NCBI RefSeq assembly: GCF_030816115.1
Contig: NZ_JAUSXQ010000001.1
Location: forward strand, 1,612,001-1,676,000
Direction: 5' to 3'
Origin: Chryseobacterium sp. W4I1
GTDB taxonomy: Bacteria; Bacteroidota; Bacteroidia; Flavobacteriales; Weeksellaceae
DNA length: 64,000 nucleotides
Both the position numbers and the translations under genes were made by a program. The notes beneath the pieces are model-generated. The model made no database searches, was not told the DNA's origin, and saw only the letters and a list, made by a program, of their open reading frames with translations. Shown in pieces: positions 26,606 to 35,504 of this stretch (the stretch's first letter is position 1; every line of letters begins with the position of its first letter).

Positions 26606-26932
26606 ATGGAAAATCGAACCTTTGCTTTTATTAAAACAGATAAAAAACTGGTAAAACTGTTCTTTAAAGATATTACCATTATCAAAGGTTTGGGAAATTA
26701 TGTGGAAATCAATACCACCTCCAACAAAAAATACCTTTACTACAAAGCCCTTAAAGATTTGATTGAAAGTCTTCCGGATGAATTCATGAGGGTTCATAAC
26801 TCTTACATTATCAATTTGACGAATATCGAATATTTTGAAGACAACCAGCTTGCATGCCAGGATCAGAAAATTGCCGTGGCGAAAAGTTACAAAGACTGTC
26901 TGGTTACAGCCCTCAATAAAATGATGCTCTGA
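26606..26932 (+). CDS. Stand-alone LytTR DNA-binding protein
   Basis: 108 residues that are all LytTR domain: the opening FIKTDKKLVKLFFKDITIIKG, the YVEI strand, the TSNKKYLYYKALKDLIESL segment and the RVHNSYIINLTNI motif (about 71-83), in which the R-x-H-S/N-Y-I/L-V/I-N pattern contacts DNA in this family. There is no receiver domain in front, so its activity is not set by phosphorylation; control by abundance or a partner is inferred. It follows the NlpC/P60 gene by 24 bases. Confidence 0.9.
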   Translation: MENRTFAFIKTDKKLVKLFFKDITIIKGLGNYVEINTTSNKKYLYYKALKDLIESLPDEFMRVHNSYIINLTNIEYFEDNQLACQDQKIAVAKSYKDCLVTALNKMML

Positions 26933-26968
26933 AAAAGAAGCATAAAAAAACTACTATTTTAATCATTC

Positions 26969-27030
26969 GTCGTTAAAAACCATGTCAAGGTTCAAAACCT
27001 TGATATGGTTTCACAACTTAATTTAACGAC
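26969..27030. repeat. Nested inverted repeat (cruciform-like) downstream of the LytTR gene
   Basis: The outer arms GTCGTTAA (26969-26976) and TTAACGAC (27023-27030) enclose a second hairpin, AACCATGTCAAGGTT (26978-26992) with AACCTTGATATGGTT (26996-27010), 15 bp with one wobble and a 3-base loop. It is larger than a terminator needs to be and lacks a T-run. It may be a mobile miniature repeat or a structured RNA. Confidence 0.7.
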
Positions 27031-27142
27031 TTCTAAAAACAGAAAACATCAGAAAATCACCCATCCACATCATATTTCCTTCAGACCGAATAATAAATTG
27101 GTTAAACTGTTCCATTCATTTTACATTCGTTAAAAAATAACA

Positions 27143-27513
27143 ATGAATAAAGACAGCGCAATAGATTACATCAACAGTCATAATATTACCGAAATTAAAG
27201 CAGGAAATCAAAGAACTACTTCCTTGAAATCTGGGTGGTGACCGTTAATAACAGAATTTTCGCCAGATCATGGGGCCTGGCAGAAAAAAGCTGGTACCAT
27301 ACTTTTTTAGAAGATCCGGAAGGGCAGATCAGATGCGGAGAAGTAATTTTCAATATTAAAGCGCTCATTCCTGACGATCTTAAAGAACTTACATCTGACA
27401 TTAACGAGGCTTATTTAACAAAATATAATACAGGTTCCAATCTCAAATATTCAAAAGGCATTATTGAGGCAAAACACGTTGAGAAGACGATGGAATTCAT
27501 TACTTGCGAATAA
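27143..27513 (+). pseudogene. DUF2255 family protein gene with a frameshift
   Basis: Frame one starts at the ATG at 27143 (MNKDSAIDYINSHNITEIKA) and stops at 27241; frame two, starting in the overlap, gives WVVTVNNRIFARSWGLAEKS and then YHTFLEDPEGQIRCGEVIF, the DUF2255 signature. Restoring one base near 27222 gives RTTFLEIWVVTV, the normal family join of the R-rich strand to IWVV. As written the product stops after 32 residues. DUF2255 proteins are small and uncharacterised. It may be real decay or a base-call error. Confidence 0.8.
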
Positions 27514-27564
27514 TAAAGCTGCAGATTACCGTAAATAATTCCCGTTGAAGACTTGTTTAGTAAC

Positions 27565-27595
27565 TTGTATACTAAAACAATCTTTTGTACTTTTG
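27565..27595 (+). promoter_or_regulatory. Promoter of dapD
   Basis: TTG at 27565-27567 and TACTTTTG at 27588-27595 (TAnnTTTG) with 20 bases between, 57 bases upstream of the dapD start. Confidence 0.65.
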
Positions 27596-27652
27596 ATCCT
27601 TCAAACTGTGGGAAGCTACAGGGATAATTTATACTAAAATCAAACAAGAAAC

Positions 27653-28465
27653 ATGTCGTTACAACAAACAATTGAAAACATTTGGGATCATAGAGATTTA
27701 TTACAGAATGAAGACAGCCAGAAGGCGATAAGAGAGGTTATTTCTTTATTGGATTCCGGAAAACTTCGTGTTGCTGAGCCTACGGAAAACGGATGGCAGG
27801 TGAATGAGTGGGTGAAGAAAGCCGTAGTAATGTATTTCCCGATCCAGAAGATGGAAACTATTGAAGTAGGCCCGTTTGAATTTCATGACAAAATTCCTTT
27901 GAAGAAAAATTATGCTGAAAAAGGAGTGAGAGTTGTACCGCATGCGATCGCCAGAGAAGGATCTTTCGTAGCTTCAGGCGTTATTTTGATGCCTTCTTAC
28001 GTAAATATCGGGGCTTATGTAGATTCCGGAACAATGGTAGACACCTGGGCTACGGTTGGAAGCTGTGCACAGATCGGTAAAAACGTTCACCTGAGTGGTG
28101 GTGTAGGTATCGGTGGTGTATTGGAACCGTTACAGGCTGCTCCTGTGATCATTGAAGACGATTGTTTCATCGGTTCAAGATGTATCGTGGTAGAAGGTGT
28201 TCACGTAGAAAAAGAAGCCGTATTGGGTGCGAATGTCGTATTGACAGCTTCTACAAAAATTATTGATGTTACAGGGGATACACCAATTGAGATCAAAGGA
28301 AGAGTTCCTGCACGTTCAGTAGTAATTCCGGGAAGTTATACAAAACAGTATCCTGCCGGAGAATACCAGGTTCCTTGTGCATTGATCATCGGTCAGAGAA
28401 AAGAATCAACAGATAAAAAGACATCTCTTAATGATGCTTTAAGAGAGAATAATGTAGCCGTATAA
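27653..28465 (+). CDS. dapD: 2,3,4,5-tetrahydropyridine-2,6-dicarboxylate N-succinyltransferase
   Basis: 270 residues, the usual length. An N-terminal helical domain is followed by hexapeptide repeats of a left-handed beta-helix (VNIGAYVDSGTMVDTWATVG, then CAQIGKNVHLSGGVGIGGVL), and the C-terminal CALIIGQRK segment. It transfers a succinyl group from succinyl-CoA to tetrahydrodipicolinate in the diaminopimelate/lysine pathway, so it supplies both lysine and the cell-wall cross-link residue. It is a cytoplasmic trimer in known members. It has its own promoter and terminator and is not linked to other dap genes here. Confidence 0.96.
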   Translation: MSLQQTIENIWDHRDLLQNEDSQKAIREVISLLDSGKLRVAEPTENGWQVNEWVKKAVVMYFPIQKMETIEVGPFEFHDKIPLKKNYAEKGVRVVPHAIAREGSFVASGVILMPSYVNIGAYVDSGTMVDTWATVGSCAQIGKNVHLSGGVGIGGVLEPLQAAPVIIEDDCFIGSRCIVVEGVHVEKEAVLGANVVLTASTKIIDVTGDTPIEIKGRVPARSVVIPGSYTKQYPAGEYQVPCALIIGQRKESTDKKTSLNDALRENNVAV

Positions 28466-28511
28466 GCTGTGTTTTCTCTAAATTTTAAAGATTGATTTTT
28501 AAAATTTATAC

Positions 28512-28543
28512 AATAAACCCTGAATAGTCATTTAGGGTTTATT
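28512..28543 (+). terminator. Terminator of dapD
   Basis: AATAAACCCT (28512-28521) pairs perfectly with AGGGTTTATT (28534-28543), loop 12 bases, followed by T-rich sequence. Confidence 0.75.
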
Positions 28544-28585
28544 TTATTTATACCTTTAAACCGCTTAAAAAATCTTACTAAAAAC

Positions 28586-29689
28586 ATGAATATGAAGATT
28601 GCCTTCGACGCAAAACGTTTTTTTCATAATACGTCCGGATTGGGCAATTATTCAAGAGACCTGGTCAGGATTCTTTCTCAGTACTATCCTGAAAACGAAT
28701 ACCTGCTGCTGAACAAAAACCGTTCAGAAAGAGGAAAAGACATCTTCGAAAGACCCGATGTCCGTTTTGTGGAAACCTCAAAAGGAAACCTTTCCCGCCA
28801 GTTTAAAATGGGTAAGGATGCACAGAAGGTAGGCGCACAGATATTTCACGGTCTTTCCGGCGAGTTGCCTCTGAAATGGGGTAAAGAACCCATCAAAAAG
28901 ATAGTGACGATTCATGATCTGATTTTTATGCGATATCCTCAATATTATTCCTTCTTTGACAGGAAAATACATCTGTGGAAATTTAAAAAAGCGGCAGCTT
29001 CTGCAGATAAGATCATCGCCATTTCGGAACAGACTAAAAGAGATATTATCACCTATCTAAAAGTTCCTGAAAACAAAATAGAGGTCATTTATCAGGGATG
29101 TCATCAAGCTTTTAAAGAACAGCAGTCTGATAAGTTTATTCAACTTACCAAAGAGAAATTCAATCTTCCTGAGCGCTTTATTTTAAACGTTGGAACCATT
29201 GAAGACCGTAAGAATCTGTTAAACATTGTCAAAGGAATCAGCGGAACGGAAATCCCGTTGGTTGTTGTTGGGAGAAAGACGAATTACTATAAAAAAGTAG
29301 AAGCTTTCATCAGAAAAAACAAAATGGAAAAACAGGTGCTCTTTCTGGAAGGAGTTTCCATGGATGAACTGGCTGTGATCTATAAACTGGCCGATATTTT
29401 TGTCTATCCGAGTTTTTTTGAAGGCTTCGGAATCCCTGTGATAGAAGCTCTTTTCTCAAAAACGGCAGTCATTACCAGCAACGTCAGCTGTCTTCCGGAA
29501 GCGGGAGGGGAAGACTCCGTTTATGTAGATCCGAAAAGTTTTGAAGATATCGGAGCCAAAATAAAATTTTTATGGGAAAATGAATCTGAAAGAAAACGCC
29601 GTGCAGAAAAGAGTTTCACGTTTGTTCAGAAATTTAATGACGAACCCATTGCAGCTCAGCTGATGGATGTCTACAAAAAAATTCTGTAA
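28586..29689 (+). CDS. Glycosyltransferase, GT4-like (GT-B fold)
   Basis: 367 residues. The N-terminal Rossmann domain opens with IAFDAKRFFHNTSGLGNYSR, the 'xGIGxY' acceptor loop of this branch. The C-terminal domain has FILNVGTIEDRKNLLNIVKG (about 205-224) and the donor-binding EX7E-type segment YPSFFEGFGIPVIEALFSK with both glutamates. Members transfer a sugar from an activated nucleotide donor to a glycan or lipid at the cytoplasmic membrane side. Single gene, no polysaccharide cluster around it, so the product is unknown. An in-frame ATG two codons downstream (28592) is an alternative start. Its end overlaps the his promoter region. Confidence 0.9.
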   Translation: MNMKIAFDAKRFFHNTSGLGNYSRDLVRILSQYYPENEYLLLNKNRSERGKDIFERPDVRFVETSKGNLSRQFKMGKDAQKVGAQIFHGLSGELPLKWGKEPIKKIVTIHDLIFMRYPQYYSFFDRKIHLWKFKKAAASADKIIAISEQTKRDIITYLKVPENKIEVIYQGCHQAFKEQQSDKFIQLTKEKFNLPERFILNVGTIEDRKNLLNIVKGISGTEIPLVVVGRKTNYYKKVEAFIRKNKMEKQVLFLEGVSMDELAVIYKLADIFVYPSFFEGFGIPVIEALFSKTAVITSNVSCLPEAGGEDSVYVDPKSFEDIGAKIKFLWENESERKRRAEKSFTFVQKFNDEPIAAQLMDVYKKIL

Positions 29690-29696
29690 AAAAACT

Positions 29697-29725
29697 TTGC
29701 AGTTTAAAAATAAGTCCTACATTTG
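29697..29725 (+). promoter_or_regulatory. Promoter of the histidine operon
   Basis: TTG at 29697-29699 and TACATTTG at 29718-29725 (TAnnTTTG) with 18 bases between, starting 8 bases after the glycosyltransferase stop. The leader peptide start is 17 bases downstream, so the transcript begins just ahead of it. Confidence 0.75.
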
Positions 29726-29742
29726 TACCACAATTCAAAACA

Positions 29743-29793
29743 ATGAAACCGAATTTTTTAACACTTCATCATTATTATCATCATCTCTGCTAA
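29743..29793 (+). CDS. hisL: Histidine operon leader peptide
   Basis: A 16-residue open frame, MKPNFLTLHHYYHHLC, with four histidine codons (CAT CAT TAT TAT CAT CAT). It lies between the his promoter and a rho-independent hairpin. When charged tRNA-His is scarce the ribosome stalls on the CAT codons and the anti-terminator can form; when histidine is plentiful it runs on and the terminator forms. Six in a row of His/Tyr codons in this exact place makes chance very unlikely. Too short for ordinary gene calling. Confidence 0.9.
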   Translation: MKPNFLTLHHYYHHLC

Positions 29794-29869
29794 GACGGAA
29801 TTGGTTGATATAAACATGTGTTAAAATCAAAAATAATTAAAACCGTCTGAGTAAACAGACGGTTTTTTT
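29793..29869 (+). terminator. Attenuator of the histidine operon
   Basis: AAACCGTCTG (29840-29849) pairs with CAGACGGTTT (29856-29865), followed by a T-run to 29869: a strong terminator 68 bases before hisG. AGACGG at 29793-29798, immediately after the leader peptide, is complementary to CCGTCT (29843-29848), so it can form the competing anti-terminator. This is the classic layout of translation-coupled attenuation. Confidence 0.88.
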
Positions 29870-29912
29870 GTTTCCCGGATTCTCCCGGAAATATCCAACA
29901 GATCAGTTTTCA

Positions 29913-29923
29913 TTTACTCAGAC
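29913..29923 (+). promoter_or_regulatory. Second complement to the his attenuator, next to the hisG start
   Basis: TTTACTCAGAC is the exact reverse complement of GTCTGAGTAAA at 29845-29855, which covers part of the terminator's left arm and all of its loop. The pairing would exclude the terminator and would bring a 57-base loop next to the hisG start at 29938. Its role is inferred. Confidence 0.5.
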
Positions 29924-29937
29924 CCCAAAACAATACA

Positions 29938-30795
29938 ATGAGTAAATTAAAAATTGCGATCCAGAAAAGCGGCCGGCTCTACGAAGAATCTTTACAGCTC
30001 CTGAAAGACTGCGGGATCTTCGTCAACAACGGAAAAGACCAGCTGAAAGTCTCTGTAGACAACTTCCCCATGGAGATCATGTATCTCAGAAATTCAGACA
30101 TTCCCCAATATCTTGAAGACGGAGTGGTAGATATCGCCATTATAGGTGAAAATCTTTTAGCCGAAAAACAAAAGAACATCCAGATCGTGGAGAAGCTTGG
30201 ATTCTCAAAATGCAGAGTTTCACTGGCTGTTCCCAAAGAAGTGGAAACGGATGATCTTTCCTTCTTCCAGGGTAAAAAAATTGCTACCTCTTACCCCAAC
30301 ACCCTTAAAAATTTCCTTGACCGGGAAGGCATCACTTCCGATATTCACATCATTTCCGGTTCCGTTGAAATAGCTCCGAATATCGGTTTGGCAGATGGAA
30401 TCTGTGATATCGTAAGCTCAGGAAGTACCTTATTTAAAAATGGTTTGAGAGAAACGGTGACCCTTCTGAAATCGGAGGCGGTTTTAGCAAAAACATCCGT
30501 ACTCAATCCTGAAAAAGAAGGTATTCTCAATAAATTTCTGTTCCGTATACAATCCGTTTTAAGAGCAAAAAATTCAAAATACATCCTGATGAATGTTCCC
30601 AATGACAAGATCAGTGATATCGCATCCGTCCTTCCGGTTCTGAAGAGTCCAACGGTTATTCCTTTGGCGGAAGAAGGCTGGAGCAGCATTCATTCGGTGA
30701 TTGATGAAGAAAGATTCTGGGACGTCATTGATGAGCTGAAAGAAAACGGAGCGCAGGACATTCTTATTATTCCAATCGATAAAATGGTTATTTAA
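29938..30795 (+). CDS. hisG: ATP phosphoribosyltransferase, long form
   Basis: 285 residues, the long form with a C-terminal regulatory domain (about 215-285, ACT-like), which gives feedback inhibition by histidine without HisZ. The catalytic part has KLKIAIQKSGRLYEESLQLL at the start and the PRPP loop around GICDIVSSGSTLFKNGLRE (about 154-172). It condenses ATP with PRPP to phosphoribosyl-ATP, the first and committed step of histidine synthesis. It is the first structural gene after the attenuator and its stop overlaps the hisD start by one base (TAATG). Confidence 0.96.
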   Translation: MSKLKIAIQKSGRLYEESLQLLKDCGIFVNNGKDQLKVSVDNFPMEIMYLRNSDIPQYLEDGVVDIAIIGENLLAEKQKNIQIVEKLGFSKCRVSLAVPKEVETDDLSFFQGKKIATSYPNTLKNFLDREGITSDIHIISGSVEIAPNIGLADGICDIVSSGSTLFKNGLRETVTLLKSEAVLAKTSVLNPEKEGILNKFLFRIQSVLRAKNSKYILMNVPNDKISDIASVLPVLKSPTVIPLAEEGWSSIHSVIDEERFWDVIDELKENGAQDILIIPIDKMVI

Positions 30796-32072
30796 TGATG
30801 AAAATATACAGATATCCGGAAAGAAAAATCTGGCCAGACCTTGTAAAACGGCCGGTATTGAAGCGTGAAGAGATCTCAGAATTGATCGCGAAAATATTTG
30901 AAACAGTAGGAAAAGACGGTGATAAAGCGCTTATTGAGTTTAATAAAAAATTTGATAAAGCAGTAACTCCGGAAATTCTGGTTTCAGAAGTAGAAGTAGA
31001 AAATGCCGAAAACGAAATTTCTGAAGACTTAAAAAAAGCTATCAGGCAGGCGAAAGAAAATATTTCCAAATTCCACGCGGCTCAGATAACGGAAACAGAG
31101 AAAATTGAAACGGTAAAAGGCGTAACCTGCTGGAGAGAAAACCGTGCAGTAGAAAAGGTTGGGATTTATATTCCCGGTGGAACAGCCCCTTTATTTTCTA
31201 CTGTACTTATGCTTGCTGTACCTGCCAATCTCGCTGGATGTAAGGAAATTATTCTTTGTACGCCTCCTGACAGTAGCGGGAATATTAATCCGGCTATTCT
31301 TTTCACGGCGAAACTCTGTGGAATTACTAAAATATTCAAAACGGGTGGCGCACAGGCTATTGCTGCCATGACTTTAGGGACAGAAAGTATTCCGAAGGTG
31401 TATAAAATTTTCGGACCGGGAAATCAGTTTGTGGTTGCTGCCAAAGAATATGCACAACGTTTTGGTGTGGCCATCGATATGCCGGCAGGTCCCAGCGAAG
31501 TTCTTGTTATTGCAGACAGTAAAGCTGTTCCAGAGTTCTGTGCCGCAGATCTTCTTTCCCAGGCGGAACATGGAAGCGACAGCCAGGTAGTTTTTATCAC
31601 GACTGATTTCAAAATTTTTGAAAAAACCATTGAAGCCGTAGAAAAGCAGATCAAAAAGCTTCCTAGAAATGAAATGGCCCAACAGGCCCTGGATCACAGC
31701 CTTTTTATCGTGACTCAATCTATCGGGGAGGCTTTGGAATTTAGCAATCTGTATGCTCCGGAACACCTTATTCTGGCTTTGGAGGATTTTGAACAATACA
31801 TTCCGATGATCAGCAATGCAGGATCTGTTTTTCTTGGAAATTACTCCTGTGAAAGCGCCGGGGATTATGCCAGCGGAACCAATCACACGCTTCCTACGAA
31901 TGCCTATGCAAAAAACTACAGCGGAGTTTCTCTGGACAGTTTTGTTAAGAAAATCACATTCCAGCACCTTTCCAAAGAAGGTCTTAAAAATATAGGAAAA
32001 ACCATCGAACTTATGGCAGAGGCAGAAGGTCTTATCGCCCACAAAAATGCAGTGTCTATCAGATTAAAATAA
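30795..32072 (+). CDS. hisD: Histidinol dehydrogenase
   Basis: 425 residues, usual length. Diagnostic segments: EKVGIYIPGGTAPLFSTVLM (nucleotide region), GGAQAIAAMTLGTESI, DMPAGPSEVLVIAD and LLSQAEHGSDSQV, which holds the catalytic Glu-His and zinc-site residues, and the C-terminal NHTLPT motif. It oxidises L-histidinol to histidine in two NAD-dependent steps, the last step of the pathway. One-base overlap with hisG upstream and a 4-base gap to hisC downstream. Confidence 0.96.
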   Translation: MMKIYRYPERKIWPDLVKRPVLKREEISELIAKIFETVGKDGDKALIEFNKKFDKAVTPEILVSEVEVENAENEISEDLKKAIRQAKENISKFHAAQITETEKIETVKGVTCWRENRAVEKVGIYIPGGTAPLFSTVLMLAVPANLAGCKEIILCTPPDSSGNINPAILFTAKLCGITKIFKTGGAQAIAAMTLGTESIPKVYKIFGPGNQFVVAAKEYAQRFGVAIDMPAGPSEVLVIADSKAVPEFCAADLLSQAEHGSDSQVVFITTDFKIFEKTIEAVEKQIKKLPRNEMAQQALDHSLFIVTQSIGEALEFSNLYAPEHLILALEDFEQYIPMISNAGSVFLGNYSCESAGDYASGTNHTLPTNAYAKNYSGVSLDSFVKKITFQHLSKEGLKNIGKTIELMAEAEGLIAHKNAVSIRLK

Positions 32073-32076
32073 TACA

Positions 32077-33108
32077 ATGAAAGAATTCAATACCAATAGT
32101 TTAGTAAGAGAAAATATATTAAAATTACAGCCTTATATTAGCTTCAGGGATCACAATGAGTTCAATGCTCCGGTCTTGCTGGATGCTAATGAATGTCCGT
32201 TCGGGGAATTCAACAGATACCCGGATTCGTCTCAGAAAAAGCTTAAGAATAAATTAGCAGGCCTTAAAGGTCTTTCACCGGCACAGATTGCTATAGGAAA
32301 CGGAAGTGATGAACTGATCGATCTGATCATTAAAATCTTCTGCGAACCTAAAAAAGATGCCATTCTGATGATGAATCCTTCTTTTGCGATGTATGGTTTC
32401 TATGCAACAGTGAATGAAAATGAAGTGGTTAAGCTGGATCTTGATGAAAATTTTGAAATTGTAAAAGATGATTTTCTAAAAATCACTCAGGAAAGGGAGA
32501 TTAAAATTTTCTTCCTGTGTTCTCCGAATAACCCAACCGGAAACAGCGTAGAAGACATCGAATTTTTCATCCAAAATTTTAATGGTATTGTTGTTATTGA
32601 TGAAGCATATATCGAATTTTCGGGAAACAGATCAGGGATTGAACTGCTGGCTCAATATCCTAATGTCATTGTGCTTCAGACTTTCTCAAAAGCATGGGGA
32701 ACAGCAGGAGCAAGGGTAGGAACAGCTTACGCTTCCGAAGAGATCATCCGTTTTATCAATACGGTAAAAGCGCCTTATAACGTCAATTCATTGAGTCAAG
32801 AGCTTATTTTGAGTATTCTGGATGATGAAAATAAGCTTAAAGAGAACGTGGAAAATGTTTTACAGGAAAGATCTTGGCTGGAAGAACAGTTTAAAACTAT
32901 TAAATGCATTGAAAAAGTGTTTCCAACGAATGCCAATTTCTTTCTGATCAAAATGAGAGACGGGAAAAAAGTATATGAGAAAATGCTTGAAGAAGAAGTT
33001 CTGACCAGCCAGAGAGCACCTGCGATTCCGGATTGTATCAGAATCAATGTAGGAAACCGGGAAGAAAATGAAAAGTTGATTAACGTTTTAAAAGGAATAC
33101 CATCATGA
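32077..33108 (+). CDS. hisC: Histidinol-phosphate aminotransferase
   Basis: 343 residues. Aminotransferase class I/II fold with [13 protein letters not shown] (PLP phosphate site, about 73-85), [10 protein letters not shown] (about 149-158), [10 protein letters not shown] (about 171-180) and the PLP-binding lysine in [14 protein letters not shown]. It converts imidazole-acetol phosphate to histidinol phosphate with glutamate as amino donor. Its last codons overlap hisB by 4 bases (ATGA), typical of translational coupling in this operon. Confidence 0.95.
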   Translation: MKEFNTNSLVRENILKLQPYISFRDHNEFNAPVLLDANECPFGEFNRYPDSSQKKLKNKLAGLKGLSPAQIAIGNGSDELIDLIIKIFCEPKKDAILMMNPSFAMYGFYATVNENEVVKLDLDENFEIVKDDFLKITQEREIKIFFLCSPNNPTGNSVEDIEFFIQNFNGIVVIDEAYIEFSGNRSGIELLAQYPNVIVLQTFSKAWGTAGARVGTAYASEEIIRFINTVKAPYNVNSLSQELILSILDDENKLKENVENVLQERSWLEEQFKTIKCIEKVFPTNANFFLIKMRDGKKVYEKMLEEEVLTSQRAPAIPDCIRINVGNREENEKLINVLKGIPS

Positions 33109-34199
33109 AAAAAGTACTGTTTATAGACCGCGACGGAACATTGATCGTAGAGCCGCCGGAAGATTTTCAGGTAGATGCTCTGGAGAAGCTGGAATTTTAT
33201 CCCGGGGTTTTTCAGAATCTCGCCAGAATTGTCAGAGAAATGGATTACGAACTGGTGATGGTAACCAATCAGGATGGCTTGGGTACGGAGAGTTTTCCTT
33301 TTGAAGATTTTATACAACCTCACAAAAAAATGTTGAAAGCCTTCGAAAATGAAGGAATTATTTTCAGTGATATTCTGATCGACAAAAGTTTTGAACATGA
33401 AAATCTTCCTACCAGGAAACCAGGAATTGGGATGCTTTCAAAATACATTTACGGAAAGTATGATCTTGAAAATTCATATGTAATTGGTGATCGAAGTACT
33501 GACGTTCAACTGGCTGTCAATTTGGAAACTAAATCTATTTATCTTAATGGAAACTTTAATGAAGAAGCGACGCTCAGTACAGACAGCTGGAGCGGAATTT
33601 ATTCGTTTTTAAAACAGGAATCCAGAAAGGCAAAAGTCTACAGAAAAACGAATGAAACGGAGATTAATATTGAAATCGATCTTAATGGAACAGGAGTTTC
33701 TGAAATTTCAACCGGCCTTCATTTTTTTGATCATATGCTGGACCAAATTGCCAGACACGGAAATTTAGATCTTACAATCAAAGTGAACGGAGATCTTCAG
33801 GTCGATGAACACCACACGATTGAAGATACAGGAATTGCATTAGGAGAAGCTTTCCTAAAAGCGCTGGGAAACAAGAAAGGAATCGAGAGGTATGGTTTTC
33901 TGCTTCCTATGGACGATTGTCTGGCTCAGGCTGCTATAGATTTCGGAGGCAGACCTTGGCTGGTTTGGGATGTTGATTTCAAACGAGAAAAAATAGGAGA
34001 TGTCCCTACAGAAATGTTTGTTCACTTTTTCAAATCATTTACAGATTCTTCCCGGTCCAATCTGAATATCAAGGCAGAAGGCGGCAATGAACACCACAAA
34101 ATAGAAGCGGTCTTCAAAGCATTTGCAAAAGCTGTTAAAATGGCAGTCAATCAGTCCGATAGCAGTTATAATTTACCATCAACCAAAGGAAGTTTATAG
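33105..34199 (+). CDS. hisB: Bifunctional histidinol-phosphatase / imidazoleglycerol-phosphate dehydratase
   Basis: 364 residues with both halves. The N-terminal HAD phosphatase (1-165 or so) has FIDRDGTL with nucleophile Asp8 and Asp10, MVTNQDGLG and the downstream [13 protein letters not shown]. The C-terminal dehydratase (about 178-364) has [16 protein letters not shown] and [16 protein letters not shown], the two histidine-rich metal motifs. It thus does steps 6 and 8 of histidine synthesis. The fused form is shared with enteric bacteria and many Bacteroidota. Confidence 0.95.
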   Translation: MKKVLFIDRDGTLIVEPPEDFQVDALEKLEFYPGVFQNLARIVREMDYELVMVTNQDGLGTESFPFEDFIQPHKKMLKAFENEGIIFSDILIDKSFEHENLPTRKPGIGMLSKYIYGKYDLENSYVIGDRSTDVQLAVNLETKSIYLNGNFNEEATLSTDSWSGIYSFLKQESRKAKVYRKTNETEINIEIDLNGTGVSEISTGLHFFDHMLDQIARHGNLDLTIKVNGDLQVDEHHTIEDTGIALGEAFLKALGNKKGIERYGFLLPMDDCLAQAAIDFGGRPWLVWDVDFKREKIGDVPTEMFVHFFKSFTDSSRSNLNIKAEGGNEHHKIEAVFKAFAKAVKMAVNQSDSSYNLPSTKGSL

Positions 34200-34778
34200 A
34201 TGATAGCATTAATAAAATACAACGGAGGAAATGTCAGTTCAGTCCAAAACGCACTGTCCCGACTGAATATTGAATCCATAGTGACCGATGATCCGGAACT
34301 GATTCTGAAAGCGGATAAAGTTATTTTTCCGGGCGTAGGAGAAGCTTCTTCCACTATGAAAGTATTGAAAGAAAAAGGGCTTGATACGCTTATTCCTACT
34401 TTAAAACAGCCTGTTCTGGGGATCTGCCTGGGGATGCAACTAATGTGTGGTGATAATGAAGAAGGAAATGTAAGGGGGATGGGAATATTTGATGTTGATG
34501 TTAAAAGGTTTCCACCGGAAAATCTGGTTCCCCACATGGGCTGGAACACGCTCTCGGATCTTAAAAGCCCCTTATTTTCAGGAATTGAAGAAACGAACGA
34601 TGTCTATTTTGTACACAGCTATTACTGTGGATTGGCAGACTCTACCGTTGCGGTATGTGATTATATTCTGCCGTTCAGTGCAGCGCTGCAGAAGGATAAT
34701 TTCTTTGCGGTACAGTTTCACCCGGAGAAATCGGGAATGGCAGGCAGCAGCATATTAAATAACTTTATAAAACTGTAA
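34200..34778 (+). CDS. hisH: Imidazole glycerol phosphate synthase, glutamine amidotransferase subunit
   Basis: 192 residues, class I amidotransferase. Catalytic Cys lies in PVLGICLGMQLM (about 75-85) and the His-Glu pair in AVQFHPEKSGMAGS near the C-terminus. It hydrolyses glutamine and channels ammonia to HisF. It begins at the base after the hisB stop and hisA begins at the base after its own stop. Confidence 0.96.
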   Translation: MIALIKYNGGNVSSVQNALSRLNIESIVTDDPELILKADKVIFPGVGEASSTMKVLKEKGLDTLIPTLKQPVLGICLGMQLMCGDNEEGNVRGMGIFDVDVKRFPPENLVPHMGWNTLSDLKSPLFSGIEETNDVYFVHSYYCGLADSTVAVCDYILPFSAALQKDNFFAVQFHPEKSGMAGSSILNNFIKL

Positions 34779-35504
34779 ATGATGAAAATTATTCCAGCTA
34801 TTGATATTATCGACGGAAAGTGTGTCCGTCTTTCAAAAGGAGATTATTCGACCAAAAAAATATACAGCGAAAATCCGGTGGAAATGGCCAAAGAATTTGA
34901 AAGCTATGGAATTCAGTTTCTGCATCTTGTAGATCTTGACGGAGCCCGGTCCAAACACATTGTCAATCAAAAGGTGTTGGAAAATATTGCCAGGGAAACA
35001 TCGCTTCACATTGATTTTGGAGGCGGATTAAAAACCGGGAATGATATAGAAAAAGCTTTTAATTCGGGAGCAAAACAGATAACGCTTGGAAGTATTGCGG
35101 TACAGGATCCTGAATTCTGTTTTGAAATGATCCAAAAATATGGCAGTGAAAAAATTATTTTAGGTGCAGATTGTGAAAACCGAAAGATAAAAACGTCCGG
35201 ATGGGAAGAGGAAAGTAATTTAGATATTATTGATTTTCTGTTGGATTACCAAGAAAAAGGAATGGTTCAGACCATTTGCACGGATATTTCAAAAGATGGA
35301 ATGCTGGAAGGTCCTTCTTCTGATCTATATCAAGAAATCCTGATGAAAACAGCGATAAAGCTTACGGCAAGCGGCGGTATTTCGTGCATAGAAGACGTCC
35401 ACAGAATGAAAGAAATCGGATGTTCGGGAACGATTATCGGAAAAGCGATTTACGAGGGAAAAATAACATTACAACAACTTCAGAATTATATTGAAAATGC
35501 TTAA
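34779..35504 (+). CDS. hisA: ProFAR isomerase (HisA)
   Basis: 241 residues, TIM barrel. Asp in [12 protein letters not shown] near residue 8-12 and the second catalytic Asp in [12 protein letters not shown] (about 167-178) are present, as are the two phosphate-binding loops DFGGGLKTG and ASGGISC. It isomerises N'-formimino-5-aminoimidazole-carboxamide ribotide (Amadori rearrangement). The end overlaps the hisF start by 8 bases. Confidence 0.95.
   Translation: MMKIIPAIDIIDGKCVRLSKGDYSTKKIYSENPVEMAKEFESYGIQFLHLVDLDGARSKHIVNQKVLENIARETSLHIDFGGGLKTGNDIEKAFNSGAKQITLGSIAVQDPEFCFEMIQKYGSEKIILGADCENRKIKTSGWEEESNLDIIDFLLDYQEKGMVQTICTDISKDGMLEGPSSDLYQEILMKTAIKLTASGGISCIEDVHRMKEIGCSGTIIGKAIYEGKITLQQLQNYIENA

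Noticed and set aside
30345..32042. Long open frames on the minus strand opposite hisG and hisD (for example 31374-32042)
   Set aside because: They are antisense shadows of clearly conserved his genes; no family features, starts or promoters support them.
32796..33398. 200-residue open frame on the minus strand across hisC-hisB
   Set aside because: It crosses two overlapping conserved genes and has no recognisable content.
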